Below are positions 1-9,023 of a stretch of 64,000 nucleotides of DNA, piece by piece. Position 1 is the first letter of the stretch. The number at the start of each line of letters is the position of its first letter. The translations under genes were made by a program, and so were the position numbers. The notes below the pieces were generated by a model that was not told the origin of the DNA, ran no database searches, and saw nothing but the letters and a program-made list of their open reading frames with translations. This DNA comes from CBDBKL01 sp965206675 (lineage in GTDB: Bacteria; Bdellovibrionota; Bdellovibrionia; Bdellovibrionales; JAKFYE01): assembly GCA_965206675.1 (NCBI GenBank), contig CBDBKL010000007.1, positions 291,539 to 355,538 of the forward strand, written 5' to 3'.

Positions 1-2
1 TT

Positions 3-227
3 ATAGGGATTGCAATGGGAATGTTATCCGCATGGGTTATATCTCAATCTGTTTGGATTGAGATTCCTGCTGAGATTTATAAATTTGATCAATTACCCGT
101 TGACTTTAGAATTGTAGATCTCGTATCCATTTTTATGGTTTCACTAGGGATTTGTTTCTTATCAACTTTACTTCCCGCTCGCAAAGGGGCTCTTCTTTCA
201 CCTGTTAAAGGATTAAGATATGAATGA
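3..227 (+). CDS. LolC/LolE-type permease, C-terminal end (partial)
   Basis: This is the last 74 codons of a gene that begins before the window. The frame is open from base 3. It shows a hydrophobic segment near residues 40-56 followed by the motif LLPARKGALLSPVKGLRYE, typical of the C-terminus of FtsX-like permeases of the LolC/LolE type, where the last transmembrane helix is followed by a short basic tail. LolCDE extracts lipoproteins from the inner membrane. The stop overlaps the start of the ATP-binding gene by 8 bases, so the two are translationally coupled. Only the tail is visible, so LolC versus LolE cannot be decided. Confidence 0.8.
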   Translation: MGIAMGMLSAWVISQSVWIEIPAEIYKFDQLPVDFRIVDLVSIFMVSLGICFLSTLLPARKGALLSPVKGLRYE

Positions 228-909
228 TCATTTTTTAATTGATGCCCAAGGAATTGAGAAAGCCTATGGTACGGGTGAAAATAAACTTCATGTTTTAAAA
301 GGGATTGATTTAACAATTAAAAGAAAGGAAGCCATTTGCATTCGTGGAGCTTCAGGCGCAGGGAAGAGTACGTTATTACATATTCTTGGCACATTAGATA
401 GACCTGATGAAGGACGATTACTTTATGATGGAGAAGATATTTTTTCTTATAATGAAGAGAAGTTAGCTCAGTTTAGAAATCTAAAAATAGGATTTGTTTT
501 TCAATTTCATTATTTATTAAATGAGTTTTCGGCTCTTGAAAACGTCATGATGCCAGGACGAATCGCTGGTGAATCGAAAAAAAAGGTAAAAGAAAGAGGA
601 CTGAGGTTATTAGAAGAACTGAAAATTGTAGATAGAAGATCTCATTATCCTAAACAATTAAGTGGTGGAGAACAACAGAGAGTGGCTATTGCTAGAGCAT
701 TGATGCAAGATCCGGAGATTTTATTTGCTGATGAGCCCACAGGGAATTTGGACACCAAAAATGGAAATAAAATTCAAGATCTGTTTTTTGAACTTCAAGA
801 ATCTAGAGGCTTAACTCTATTGGTGGTTAGTCATGACCTTAACTTTTCTTCAAGATTTTTAAGAACTTTAAACCTTGTTGATGGGATGTGGTCGACAGAA
901 AATGGCTAG
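220..909 (+). CDS. lolD: LolD-type ABC transporter ATP-binding protein
   Basis: This 229-residue protein is a complete ABC ATPase. Walker A (GASGAGKS) lies at residues 43-50, the Q-loop glutamine is at 95, the signature LSGGEQQR spans 147-154 and Walker B with ADEP ends near 173. Length and the early LxxHILGTLDRP segment fit the LolD/MacB/FtsE branch. Overlap with the preceding LolC/E-like permease supports LolD, which powers transfer of outer-membrane lipoproteins to LolA. It heads a string of outer-membrane biogenesis genes, although about 250 bp separate it from bamA. The alternative, a generic efflux ATPase, is less likely given the neighbours. Confidence 0.9.
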   Translation: MNDHFLIDAQGIEKAYGTGENKLHVLKGIDLTIKRKEAICIRGASGAGKSTLLHILGTLDRPDEGRLLYDGEDIFSYNEEKLAQFRNLKIGFVFQFHYLLNEFSALENVMMPGRIAGESKKKVKERGLRLLEELKIVDRRSHYPKQLSGGEQQRVAIARALMQDPEILFADEPTGNLDTKNGNKIQDLFFELQESRGLTLLVVSHDLNFSSRFLRTLNLVDGMWSTENG

Positions 910-1034
910 ATGCGTTGCTGATATTTGATATAAATTTCCAAACCTATCAAGCCAATCTCGTAATGAAAACGAGCGAGATTGTTCTCGGCGAGGATGAAAG
1001 TAAAAACGGCGTGCTTGGGGCACATTGAAGGCAT
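906..1034 (-). CDS. Possible 42-residue small ORF antisense to the lolD-bamA gap
   Basis: In the 250-base gap between lolD and bamA the minus strand holds an open frame starting MPSMCPKHAVFTFILAEN and ending YIKYQQRI. Its stop overlaps the lolD stop codon. A further 14 codons are open upstream of an in-frame TAA. The stretch is visibly richer in G+C than its neighbours, and its plus strand contains a short hairpin at 953-979 with 7-base arms. I see no convincing ribosome binding site. It may be a small gene, a repeat remnant, or a structured non-coding segment; I do not recognise a function. Confidence 0.25.
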   Translation of the reverse strand: MPSMCPKHAVFTFILAENNLARFHYEIGLIGLEIYIKYQQRI

Positions 1035-1162
1035 TTTTTAGACAAAGCCGAGTGCAATCGTAGCCGTTTGTAATAGAAATAGGTTTTTTGACAAGATTAT
1101 TGTTTCAAGATAGGGTCGAGGTTTAGTTTTTAACTTATTGAGAATGCTTTGGATTTTTAAAA

Positions 1163-3439
1163 ATGTTAAGATTTTTTTCGCAAATATTAATCGTTTATTT
1201 GGCTGTCTTTGGAACAGTCTTTTTTTCTTCATATGCCGTTTTTGCACAGTCTCAAAAAAGATCTTCTAATGTAGTTAGAGATTTAAAAATTGTTGGAAAT
1301 AAGAAAATTGGAACACCTGCTATTAGAGAACGTATTAAATCTCAGATTGGGAAAACTTTAAATAAAAAGACAGTACGAGATGATATTGCCTCTCTATTTG
1401 AAATGGGACATTTTTATAATATTGAGGTTGAGAGTCATCCCTTAAAAAGAGGATTAAATCTCACTTATACTGTTTACGAAAAACCTTCCATTATAGAGAT
1501 CAAATACATAGGTCATGATGAGTTTTCAAAAGAAGAATTAGAGGAAATCTCAGAAATAAAGCCTTATCAAATCTTAGATGAAACCAAAGTTATAAAAGCC
1601 GTTGAGAAAATAAAAAAACAGTACGAAGAAAAAGGATATTTTTTAGTTCATGTGAAATCGAAAGTTATAGATGTTAAAGAAAGGGAGACGGTACGTGTTG
1701 AGTTTCATATTTCAGAGAATGATAAGATTAAGGTAAAAAAGATTACTTTGCTAGGTAACGAAACTGTACCCAATAGTGACATCTTAGGTGCTATGGGAAC
1801 TAAGGAAAAAGGGTTCTTTAGTTTTTTGACGGGGGCAGGCTCTTATCGGCAAGATATTTTTGATCGTGATATTCAAATGATTAATTACCTTTATTTTGAT
1901 AGAGGTTATGTACAAGCTAAAATTAATCAACCACAGATTTATATCACACCTGATAAAAAATATGTTTATATCACTATTCGTATTGAAGAAGGTGATCTAT
2001 TCAATATTGGAGAAGTCAATTTTGCAGGGGACGTTTTATTCAGTAGGGATGAGCTTATGGAAGATTTGGTTTCTCTCTCTGGAGAAACTTTCTCGTATGG
2101 GTCACTCCACAAAGATTTGGCGACTCTTCAAGCAAAATATGGTGACCTAGGTTATGCTTTTTCTAATATTATTCCGCAAACAAGTATAAGAGAGAAAGAT
2201 AGATCTGTTGATATCATTTATGAAATTGATAAAGGGCAAAAAGTATATTTTGGAGAGTTTAATGTTACTGGTAATACAAAAACACGTGATAAAGTTGTTC
2301 GTCGTGAGCTTAAAATTTTTGAGGGAGAATTATATAATACAACTCGAAAAAGAGAATCTGAAGCCAATGTTCAACGCTTGGGATACTTTGAGGATGTTAA
2401 GTTTAATTTAAAAACTTCTATAGAAAAACAAGATGTTGTAGATCTTGAAATCGCAGTTAAAGAAAGAAATACAGGTAGTATTCAAGTCGGTGCGGGCTAT
2501 AATTCTGCTACGGGTATGATTTTTAATGGGCAATTACAACAGTCAAATCTTTTTGGTAAAGGGCAGAGATTAGCACTGACTGTAGATCTTAATAAGACAG
2601 ATTCCATTTTTAACATCAGTTTTACTGAACCTTATTTTTACGATACGAAATGGTCTTTAGGTGGGGATATTTATCGAAGAAAAATTGTCCAAACAGGAGA
2701 ATATGATGAATCTGTCTTCGGTGGAGCTATACGTGTAGGGCATCCTATTTTACCTTATTTTTACGGTTTTTTGCGCTACCGTTATGACGTAACACATGTT
2801 GAGTTAGATCCTTATAATCCTAATCCTGCATTATATCCTGTTGATACGGTCAATGGCATTACAAGCTCTATTACGGGAACATTAGAATATGATAAAAGAA
2901 ACGATAGATTAACTCCAACTAATGGCTTTTTTGCCAGCACATCTTTAGAACATGCTGGACTTGGAGGTGATATTTCTTATCTACGAGGTACAGGAAATAT
3001 ACGGTTTTATCACCCCGTATTTTGGGATATTGTTTTTCGTAGCAATATGTCCTACGGCATTATTAATGGCCTAGACTCTGATCCGCCATTTACGGAACTT
3101 TATCGTCTTGGAGGGCCGAACACACTAAGGGGTTATGACTACCGTTCAGTAGGTCTGTCATTAAATAATAAGCCCCCTGGAGGTAAGCAACAGACCTATT
3201 TTAACTTAGAGTTAGAATTTCCTTTGGTTTCTGAGACGAAAATGAGGGGGGTTGTTTTTTACGATATTGGTTATGCAGATGATAAATTGAATTTTCATAA
3301 TTTTAGGAGTAATTTTGGAATAGGAGTTCGTTGGTTTTCCCCTATTGGTCCATTGCGATTTGAATGGGGATTTCCAATTAATAAACAAGCTGGGGAAGAA
3401 ACAAGCGTATTTAACTTTGCCATTGGCTCCCCATTTTAA
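1163..3439 (+). CDS. bamA: Outer membrane protein assembly factor BamA
   Basis: This 758-residue protein has a signal peptide (residues 1-28, cleavage after AVFA), several POTRA domains over roughly residues 36-420, and a C-terminal Omp85 beta-barrel. It ends with phenylalanine in FAIGSPF, the expected C-terminal barrel signature. The barrel holds the conserved LRGYDYRSVG segment, which corresponds to the VRGF/Y motif of the L6 loop. BamA folds and inserts outer-membrane proteins. It is followed 18 bases later by skp, as in many proteobacteria. The ATG start gives a clean signal peptide although the ribosome binding site is weak. bamB lies elsewhere in this window (16556-17725). Confidence 0.97.
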   Translation: MLRFFSQILIVYLAVFGTVFFSSYAVFAQSQKRSSNVVRDLKIVGNKKIGTPAIRERIKSQIGKTLNKKTVRDDIASLFEMGHFYNIEVESHPLKRGLNLTYTVYEKPSIIEIKYIGHDEFSKEELEEISEIKPYQILDETKVIKAVEKIKKQYEEKGYFLVHVKSKVIDVKERETVRVEFHISENDKIKVKKITLLGNETVPNSDILGAMGTKEKGFFSFLTGAGSYRQDIFDRDIQMINYLYFDRGYVQAKINQPQIYITPDKKYVYITIRIEEGDLFNIGEVNFAGDVLFSRDELMEDLVSLSGETFSYGSLHKDLATLQAKYGDLGYAFSNIIPQTSIREKDRSVDIIYEIDKGQKVYFGEFNVTGNTKTRDKVVRRELKIFEGELYNTTRKRESEANVQRLGYFEDVKFNLKTSIEKQDVVDLEIAVKERNTGSIQVGAGYNSATGMIFNGQLQQSNLFGKGQRLALTVDLNKTDSIFNISFTEPYFYDTKWSLGGDIYRRKIVQTGEYDESVFGGAIRVGHPILPYFYGFLRYRYDVTHVELDPYNPNPALYPVDTVNGITSSITGTLEYDKRNDRLTPTNGFFASTSLEHAGLGGDISYLRGTGNIRFYHPVFWDIVFRSNMSYGIINGLDSDPPFTELYRLGGPNTLRGYDYRSVGLSLNNKPPGGKQQTYFNLELEFPLVSETKMRGVVFYDIGYADDKLNFHNFRSNFGIGVRWFSPIGPLRFEWGFPINKQAGEETSVFNFAIGSPF

Positions 3440-3457
3440 ACAAAAGGAGAATATGTC

Positions 3458-3958
3458 ATGAAAAAATTAATATTTTTAGTATTGGTAGGTTTTGCAATTA
3501 ACGTAGAAGCGGAACAAAAGATTGGTTATGTTGATATGCAAGAAGCTATTCAAGCAACATCATCTGGGAAAAAGGCTAAGAAAAAATTAGAAAGTGAATT
3601 TAAAAAGAAAGAAAAACAATTAAAATCAAAGAGAGAAGATCTTCAAAAAATGCAAACCGACTTAGAAAAGAAAGCAATGGTTTTATCAGAAAAAGTTCGT
3701 GAACAAAAAACTATGGAATTTCAAAAGAATGCCTATGAATATCAGAAGTTAATGGTGGAATCTCAACAGGCTATTCAAAAAAGAGAGATAGAGTTAACGA
3801 AACCTATTTTGGAAAAACTTAAGAAAGTCATTGCGAAAGTTGCCAAAAAAGAAGGGTACAGTATTATTTTGGAAAGAGGACAGAATAATGTACTTTGGGG
3901 GAAAAAAGATCTTAATTTAACGAAAAAAGTTGTAAAGGCTTTTGAGAAGCAAAAATGA
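3458..3958 (+). CDS. skp: Periplasmic chaperone Skp/OmpH family
   Basis: This 166-residue protein starts with a signal peptide ending at about residue 19 (VEA), followed by the typical EQKIGYVDMQEAI opening of Skp/OmpH. A long charged coiled coil rich in Lys, Glu and Gln spans about residues 35-110 and forms the tentacle of the trimeric chaperone. The C-terminal segment (KKEGYSIILERG) is also typical. Skp carries unfolded outer-membrane proteins to the Bam complex. A strong AAAGGAG site precedes the ATG. The stop overlaps the start of fabZ (ATGA), so the genes are coupled. lpxD, which commonly lies between skp and fabZ, is not present here. Confidence 0.92.
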   Translation: MKKLIFLVLVGFAINVEAEQKIGYVDMQEAIQATSSGKKAKKKLESEFKKKEKQLKSKREDLQKMQTDLEKKAMVLSEKVREQKTMEFQKNAYEYQKLMVESQQAIQKREIELTKPILEKLKKVIAKVAKKEGYSIILERGQNNVLWGKKDLNLTKKVVKAFEKQK

Positions 3959-4404
3959 TTGATATCTCTGAGATATTAAAAAGACTTCCTCATAGATATC
4001 CATTTGTTTTAGTGGATCGTGTTTTAGAATTGGATCTTAAGGAAAATGAGGGATCTTTTGTCGGCTCTAGAATTAAGACTCAAAAAAATATAACGTATAA
4101 TGAGCCATTTTTTCCAGGACATTTTCCTGGCCGTCCTATTATGCCTGGAGTGTTAATTATTGAAGCTATGGCTCAATCAGCGGGTTTAATGATTTATCGA
4201 CCTCCTCCAGAGGGAAGGGAATGGGAATTTTATATCTGTGGTATTAATGATGCAAAATTTAGGAAAACTGTCACTCCTGGTGATACTTTAGAAATAAGTG
4301 CCCTTACTATTAAAGACAAAAAGACATTTTTTGTCTTTTCTTGCGAGGCTAGAGTTGATGAGCATGTTGTGGCCTCTTCGGAGATTATGGCAAAAATCCT
4401 ATGA
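3955..4404 (+). CDS. fabZ: 3-hydroxyacyl-ACP dehydratase FabZ
   Basis: This 149-residue protein is the usual FabZ length and has the hot-dog fold motifs. LPHRYPFVLVDRV at residues 11-23 and FFPGHFPGRPIMPGVLIIEA at 52-71 contain the catalytic His56 and Glu70. FabZ dehydrates 3-hydroxyacyl-ACP in fatty acid elongation and competes with LpxA for 3-hydroxyacyl-ACP, which explains its linkage to lipid A genes. It overlaps skp by 4 bases upstream and lpxA by 4 bases downstream. I see nothing unusual. Confidence 0.96.
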   Translation: MIDISEILKRLPHRYPFVLVDRVLELDLKENEGSFVGSRIKTQKNITYNEPFFPGHFPGRPIMPGVLIIEAMAQSAGLMIYRPPPEGREWEFYICGINDAKFRKTVTPGDTLEISALTIKDKKTFFVFSCEARVDEHVVASSEIMAKIL

Positions 4405-5180
4405 TACATTCTTCATCTGTTATTTCACCGAAAGCTGAAATTGGAAAAAATGTTTCAATTGGTCCTTTCTGTCATATTAGAGGTAAAGTCACTATTGGAA
4501 GCAATACAAAATTAGATGCTAATGTCACCATTGGATTTGAATCGGGGTCAGTTGAAATTGGAGAGGGAAATCGTTTTTCTCCAGGATGTGTTATAGGGTG
4601 TCCGCCACAAGATCGTTATTATAAAGATGATGATACATGTTTAACTATTGGCAATAACAATCAGTTTCGTGAGTGTGTTACAGTGAGTTTAGGGACTCAA
4701 AGAGGTGGTGGAAAAACACAAATCGGGAGTCATAATTTATTTATGGCTTACGTTCATTTTGGACATGATTGTTCTATTGGGAGCCATAATTTTATTGCAA
4801 ACGCTTGTCAATTTGCAGGCAATGTCATTTTAGATAATTATATTACGATAGGTGGAATGTGTGCTTTTAATCAAAGTATACGTTTGGGAAGTTATTCATT
4901 TGTAGGTGGTCTGAGTTGTGTAAATAAGGACATTTTACCTTTTTCAATGGCTCAAGGAAACCATGCACTTATTAAAGCCACAAATAAAATAGGTTTGGAA
5001 AGAAACGGAATGTCTCCAGAAGAAATTAGTAATATTCATAAAGCTATTCGTATTTTAATGAAAGGTTCGAGTACAATTTCTGAGGGGTTAAAAAGAATAA
5101 AAGAGGAATGCATTTCTAACGATCACATAAAATATCTTATTCAATTTGTTGAGAGTACCAATAGAGGTTTAGCAAAGTGA
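4401..5180 (+). CDS. lpxA: Acyl-ACP:UDP-sugar O/N-acyltransferase LpxA
   Basis: This 259-residue protein has an N-terminal left-handed beta-helix of hexapeptide repeats (residues 1-190, many I-G pairs) and a helical C-terminus, as in LpxA. The segment HFGHDC at 119-124 aligns with HIAHDC of the Escherichia coli enzyme, giving His122 as the likely catalytic base. LpxA transfers a 3-hydroxyacyl chain to position 3 of UDP-GlcNAc, or of UDP-GlcNAc3N in organisms that make that sugar. Because a Gfo/Idh dehydrogenase follows directly (overlap GTGA), the amino-sugar substrate is plausible here. Start is ATG overlapping the fabZ stop. Confidence 0.95.
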   Translation: MIHSSSVISPKAEIGKNVSIGPFCHIRGKVTIGSNTKLDANVTIGFESGSVEIGEGNRFSPGCVIGCPPQDRYYKDDDTCLTIGNNNQFRECVTVSLGTQRGGGKTQIGSHNLFMAYVHFGHDCSIGSHNFIANACQFAGNVILDNYITIGGMCAFNQSIRLGSYSFVGGLSCVNKDILPFSMAQGNHALIKATNKIGLERNGMSPEEISNIHKAIRILMKGSSTISEGLKRIKEECISNDHIKYLIQFVESTNRGLAK

Positions 5181-6082
5181 TAAAAATAGGGGTTGTTGGC
5201 GTTGGATATTTAGGTCGATTTCATGCACAGAAGTTGAAAGAAATCAAAAACGCTGAACTTGTAGGGGTTTATGATTTAGATTGGAGTCGTACGCAGTTGA
5301 TAGCAGAGGAGGTTCAAACCCAACCTTATAGAGATATAGAAACGCTTTATAAAGATATTGATGCGGTTTCCATTGCAGCTCCAACAAGTTCCCATTTTGA
5401 ACTTGTTCAATCTGCTTTAGAGAATAATCTCCATGTCTTTGTTGAAAAACCTATCGCTATGACAAGTAGGGAAGGGGAGATATTATCTACACTCTCTAGA
5501 GAACAGAGTAAATTATTACAGGTCGGACATATTGAGAGATTTAACCCTGTTTTTTGTTCCATAAAAGACAAGCTGGACTCATGTTCTAATTTTCATTTTA
5601 AAAGACTTGCTGAATTCAAAGAAAGAGCTTTGGATGTGGATATAGTCACAGATTTAATGATTCATGATATAGATTTATTATTAAATTTTTTAAACGAATC
5701 TCCTATAGATATAGAGGCAGTGGGAGAAAAAATCCGTACAGAAAAATATGATAAAGCCATAGTAAAGTTGTTTTTTAAAAATGAAAAAAAAGCAATTCTA
5801 GAAGCGAGTAGGGTGCACACGCAACCTTGCCGAACGATGACAGCACAAGGGGATAAGTTTTCTATATTTGCAGATTTATTGAAATCTCATTACAGAATAA
5901 AATATCTTGAGGGTGAAGAGGATTGTCATAGGGTTGAAAAAAAAGATTTGCTTTGTGAGGAATTTAGTTTTTTTATAAATTCAATTTTAAATAACGAACC
6001 TTCAATATGTAGTGGAGAAAGTGCAACAAAAAATTTAAAAATAGTGGAGAGTATTCTTGAGAATATTAATAGTAGCGGCTGA
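5177..6082 (+). CDS. Gfo/Idh/MocA-family dehydrogenase, likely GnnA-like (UDP-GlcNAc 3-dehydrogenase)
   Basis: This 301-residue protein starts at GTG overlapping the lpxA stop. It has a Rossmann NAD(P)-binding motif GVGYLG at residues 8-13 and the family EKP motif at 90-92, whose lysine is catalytic. Its place between lpxA and lpxB matches the position of gnnA in bacteria that make 2,3-diamino-2,3-dideoxyglucose lipid A. There GnnA oxidises C3 of UDP-GlcNAc and the aminotransferase GnnB aminates it. No gnnB-like gene is in the window. Bdellovibrio lipid A is known to carry the diamino sugar, which supports the inference. A different sugar dehydrogenase role cannot be excluded. Confidence 0.75.
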   Translation: MIKIGVVGVGYLGRFHAQKLKEIKNAELVGVYDLDWSRTQLIAEEVQTQPYRDIETLYKDIDAVSIAAPTSSHFELVQSALENNLHVFVEKPIAMTSREGEILSTLSREQSKLLQVGHIERFNPVFCSIKDKLDSCSNFHFKRLAEFKERALDVDIVTDLMIHDIDLLLNFLNESPIDIEAVGEKIRTEKYDKAIVKLFFKNEKKAILEASRVHTQPCRTMTAQGDKFSIFADLLKSHYRIKYLEGEEDCHRVEKKDLLCEEFSFFINSILNNEPSICSGESATKNLKIVESILENINSSG

Positions 6083-7205
6083 ATCATCAAGCACGGAATA
6101 TGCGACTCGTCTTCTTAAACACTGGAAGACATCAGGAGTAAAGATTGATGCTTTCGGTGTAGGAAATGAGGAAATGAAATCCTTAGGGTTTCAATGTTTA
6201 GGTCGCAGTGAGGAATTAGCTGTTGTTGGTATTTTTGAAGTCGTAAGGTGTTTTCATAAAATCAAACAAGTTTTTAATGCCTTAATAGATAAATTTCAAA
6301 ATAGTCCTCCACAAGTTGTTCTACTTATAGATTACCCTGACTTTAATTTTGCCTTGGCTAAAAAATTAAAAAAAATTAATCCTAGGGTACCTATTCTGTA
6401 CTATATTCCACCACAAATGTGGGCTTGGCGTAAAAATCGAATAAAAACTTTAAAAAAAATAGCGGATAAAATTTGTGTGATATTTCCTCATGAAATTGAA
6501 TTTTATAAAGAAAATAGTTTAGAAGTTGAATATGTTGGACATCCACTGGTTGAAAATCTTGATAGCTTAAAACTATCTAAGGAAGAACGTTATGATTTAC
6601 GCCAATCCTATGGAATTTCCAACAACGAACATTTAATTGGCCTTATGCCGGGGAGTCGATATTCTGAGATTAAAAATATGTTAGAGACTCAAATCAGATC
6701 AGCTTTATTTTTTAAAAAAAACAAAATTGCAGTTCTTATTGCAAAGGATATAAATCAGAGTGATATTAAAAAACAGATAAAAAAGATAACTGATCGTCAA
6801 GTTATTTGTATTAAATTAGAAACAGCTAAGATGATACAAATGTGTGACACTATTTTAGCAAAAAGTGGAACGGGGACTTTATGGGTTGCCTTAATGAAAG
6901 TACCCATGGTTATTGTGTATAAATTTAATATGTTAACGGCTTCTTTAGGGGGTATTTTTATTAAAAAACCCCGTTTTTTTGGACTTCCTAATATTATTTT
7001 AAATAAATCTATTGTTAAAGAATTATTACAAAAGGAATTTAATATCCGAAATACAGTTGATGCTCTATCTCAAATTATAAATAATGATGAGGCAAGGAGA
7101 GCACAACAAAGTGCTTTTGTTGAGATTCAAGAAAAACTGAAACGGAATGATGTGACAAAAACCATAGCTTATCATATTGAACGTCTTGCTAAAGAAAAAA
7201 GATAG
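6057..7205 (+). CDS. lpxB: Lipid-A-disaccharide synthase LpxB
   Basis: This 382-residue GT19-family glycosyltransferase starts at TTG and overlaps the preceding dehydrogenase by 26 bases. Typical segments are VAAESSSTEYA near the N-terminus (the usual form is GExSGD, so this is divergent), YYIPPQMWAWR, VGHPLVEN, LMPGSRYSEI and AKSGTGTLW. The enzyme condenses UDP-diacyl-sugar with lipid X on the cytoplasmic face of the inner membrane. The next gene, lpxK, begins 11 bases downstream. No ATG is available near the N-terminus that would keep the conserved start, which supports the TTG. Confidence 0.92.
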   Translation: MRILIVAAESSSTEYATRLLKHWKTSGVKIDAFGVGNEEMKSLGFQCLGRSEELAVVGIFEVVRCFHKIKQVFNALIDKFQNSPPQVVLLIDYPDFNFALAKKLKKINPRVPILYYIPPQMWAWRKNRIKTLKKIADKICVIFPHEIEFYKENSLEVEYVGHPLVENLDSLKLSKEERYDLRQSYGISNNEHLIGLMPGSRYSEIKNMLETQIRSALFFKKNKIAVLIAKDINQSDIKKQIKKITDRQVICIKLETAKMIQMCDTILAKSGTGTLWVALMKVPMVIVYKFNMLTASLGGIFIKKPRFFGLPNIILNKSIVKELLQKEFNIRNTVDALSQIINNDEARRAQQSAFVEIQEKLKRNDVTKTIAYHIERLAKEKR

Positions 7206-7216
7206 AAGGGTAAAAA

Positions 7217-8176
7217 ATGTTTAATCCTTTGAGTGCCCTTTATGGTTCTGTAATGAAATATCGCAATAGATTATTTGATCAAGGCTTTTTTAACCCCTAT
7301 GTTTCTAAAATAAGAGTTGTCAGTGTAGGGAATTTAACTATGGGGGGTACTGGAAAAACCCCAATGGTCGATTTTCTTATAGCGGAATCAAAAAAACGAG
7401 GCCTTAAACCAGCTGTAATATCACGTGGTTATGGGCGAAAATCTAAAGGATTTCTTCAAGTCCATACGGATAGTCAGGTTTTAGATGTAGGGGATGAGCC
7501 TCTGATGCTTAAACGAAAGCACAGTGATATTCCCATATATTTATCAGAAAATCGTACACTAGGTATTAAAAAAATGGAGAAAGAGGAAGATGTAGATATT
7601 GTTGTAGCAGATGATGCTTTTCAACACCGATGGCTTTTTCGTGATTTTGATATTCTTATGTGGAATTGCAGTCAAAAAAATAAAAATATTTTCCCCAAGG
7701 GTTCTTTAAGGGAATCTTTTGATTCTGTTCAAAGAGCGCATCTCATTGTTTTACTGGGAAAAAAAGAGGAATGTGAAGAGTGGAGAGGGGATTTTAAAGG
7801 AAAAGAGATTGTTCATGCTCAGAAAGAATTAGGCCAACCTTATCATTTGAAAACAAAAAACCCTTGGGAAGAAAAGCCTCAAATTATTTCTTTAGTGTCT
7901 GGGATTGCCAAGCCTCTGGAGTTTGAAAAACTGATTAAAGAAAAATACAATGTAAATGTATCTCAACATCTAAAATTTAAAGATCATATAAGGTATGATA
8001 AAAAAATAATGAAAGATATTGAGAGATTGGAAGGGCCAGTTATGACCACCGAAAAAGATGCTGTTAAACTAAGTCTTTTTAAAATTAATAAAAATATTTT
8101 TGTTCAACCTATAAGTTTAAAAATTGAAATAGAACAGAGGAAATTAGATGAAATTCTTTTTGGATATCATATTTAA
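7217..8176 (+). CDS. lpxK: Tetraacyldisaccharide 4'-kinase LpxK
   Basis: This 319-residue protein has the LpxK P-loop in VGNLTMGGTGKT (residues 37-48), followed by SRGYGRKSKG and the DDAFQHRWLFRDFDIL segment typical of the family. The C-terminal part contains the FKDHIRYD and TTEKDAVKL segments. LpxK phosphorylates position 4' of the lipid A precursor at the inner membrane. It starts at ATG after a short purine-rich leader and its 3' end overlaps the acyltransferase gene by 29 bases. If the lipid A of this organism lacked phosphates, as described for Bdellovibrio, the kinase could still act transiently. Confidence 0.94.
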   Translation: MFNPLSALYGSVMKYRNRLFDQGFFNPYVSKIRVVSVGNLTMGGTGKTPMVDFLIAESKKRGLKPAVISRGYGRKSKGFLQVHTDSQVLDVGDEPLMLKRKHSDIPIYLSENRTLGIKKMEKEEDVDIVVADDAFQHRWLFRDFDILMWNCSQKNKNIFPKGSLRESFDSVQRAHLIVLLGKKEECEEWRGDFKGKEIVHAQKELGQPYHLKTKNPWEEKPQIISLVSGIAKPLEFEKLIKEKYNVNVSQHLKFKDHIRYDKKIMKDIERLEGPVMTTEKDAVKLSLFKINKNIFVQPISLKIEIEQRKLDEILFGYHI

Positions 8177-9023
8177 TATACTTGCTAAAAGTATTGCCTA
8201 TCTTCCTCGAAAACTTCAAATGCTTCTTGGTAAAACTCTTGGAACTTTTTTTTATGATATATTTAAAATTCGCAAAAAAGTATTAGATCAAAATCTTCTT
8301 CTAGTATTTCCCAATATGTCTCATACAGAGAGAAAAACTCTAGCTAGACAGTGTGTGCGAAATTTAGGTCAATCAGTCATTGAATATGCTAATTTGTTTC
8401 ATCCTAGATCTACGTGGTTTCAAAGTTTTGTTTCTGGAAGAGGTGAAGAATATATAAGAGAAGGTTTAAAAAAGGGGAAGGGGGTATTTATTCTTGCATC
8501 TCATATGGGAGCTGGTGATTACTTAGGTTATTGGTTAGCTCAAAGATTTCCTACATACTTAATTTCCAAAAAATTTAAAAATAAGTGGCTCAATGAAATA
8601 TGGTTTAAAATACGATCTCAACAGGGAATTCGTTTCATTGAAGATAAAAACAGCACTTTTGATATATTAAGGGCATTAAAAAAGAATGGAGTTATTATAT
8701 TTATATTAGATCAATTTCGTCATCCTCCTTCTGGGATAAAAACTCAATTTTTTGGACATCCCACAGGTACAACTATGGGGCTTGCTACATTTGCATTAAA
8801 AACAGGTGCTGCCGTTTTCCCTGGATATAACATTCGTCAAAAAAATGGTGTTCTATTAAATATTATTGAGCCAGAGATCCCATTTGAATTAAAAGGGGAT
8901 AGGAAGACAAGTGTTGGACATATGACACAAGTGTATACGGATAAAATAGAAGAAATTGTAAGAAATAATCCTACTCAGTGGATGTGGACACACCGGCGTT
9001 GGAAACCGTTTGTTGAAACATGA
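8148..9023 (+). CDS. Lysophospholipid/lipid A acyltransferase, LpxL (HtrB) family
   Basis: This 291-residue protein belongs to the LpxL/LpxM/HtrB acyltransferase family. A hydrophobic N-terminus anchors it in the membrane. The catalytic HX4D motif is His119 to Asp124 (HMGAGD), followed by FILDQ and the FFGHPTGTT segment that resembles the family motif FFG..a.t. It adds secondary acyl chains to the hydroxyacyl groups of lipid A. It overlaps lpxK by 29 bases and its stop overlaps the start of the next gene by 4. Which secondary chain it adds cannot be read from the sequence. Confidence 0.9.
   Translation: MKFFLDIIFNILAKSIAYLPRKLQMLLGKTLGTFFYDIFKIRKKVLDQNLLLVFPNMSHTERKTLARQCVRNLGQSVIEYANLFHPRSTWFQSFVSGRGEEYIREGLKKGKGVFILASHMGAGDYLGYWLAQRFPTYLISKKFKNKWLNEIWFKIRSQQGIRFIEDKNSTFDILRALKKNGVIIFILDQFRHPPSGIKTQFFGHPTGTTMGLATFALKTGAAVFPGYNIRQKNGVLLNIIEPEIPFELKGDRKTSVGHMTQVYTDKIEEIVRNNPTQWMWTHRRWKPFVET

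Noticed and set aside
5612..8631. Avoidance of GAATTC as a sign of an active EcoRI-like nuclease
   Set aside because: GAATTC is present in the core genes (for example 5612 and 8626), so avoidance is not evident. A proper count would be needed.
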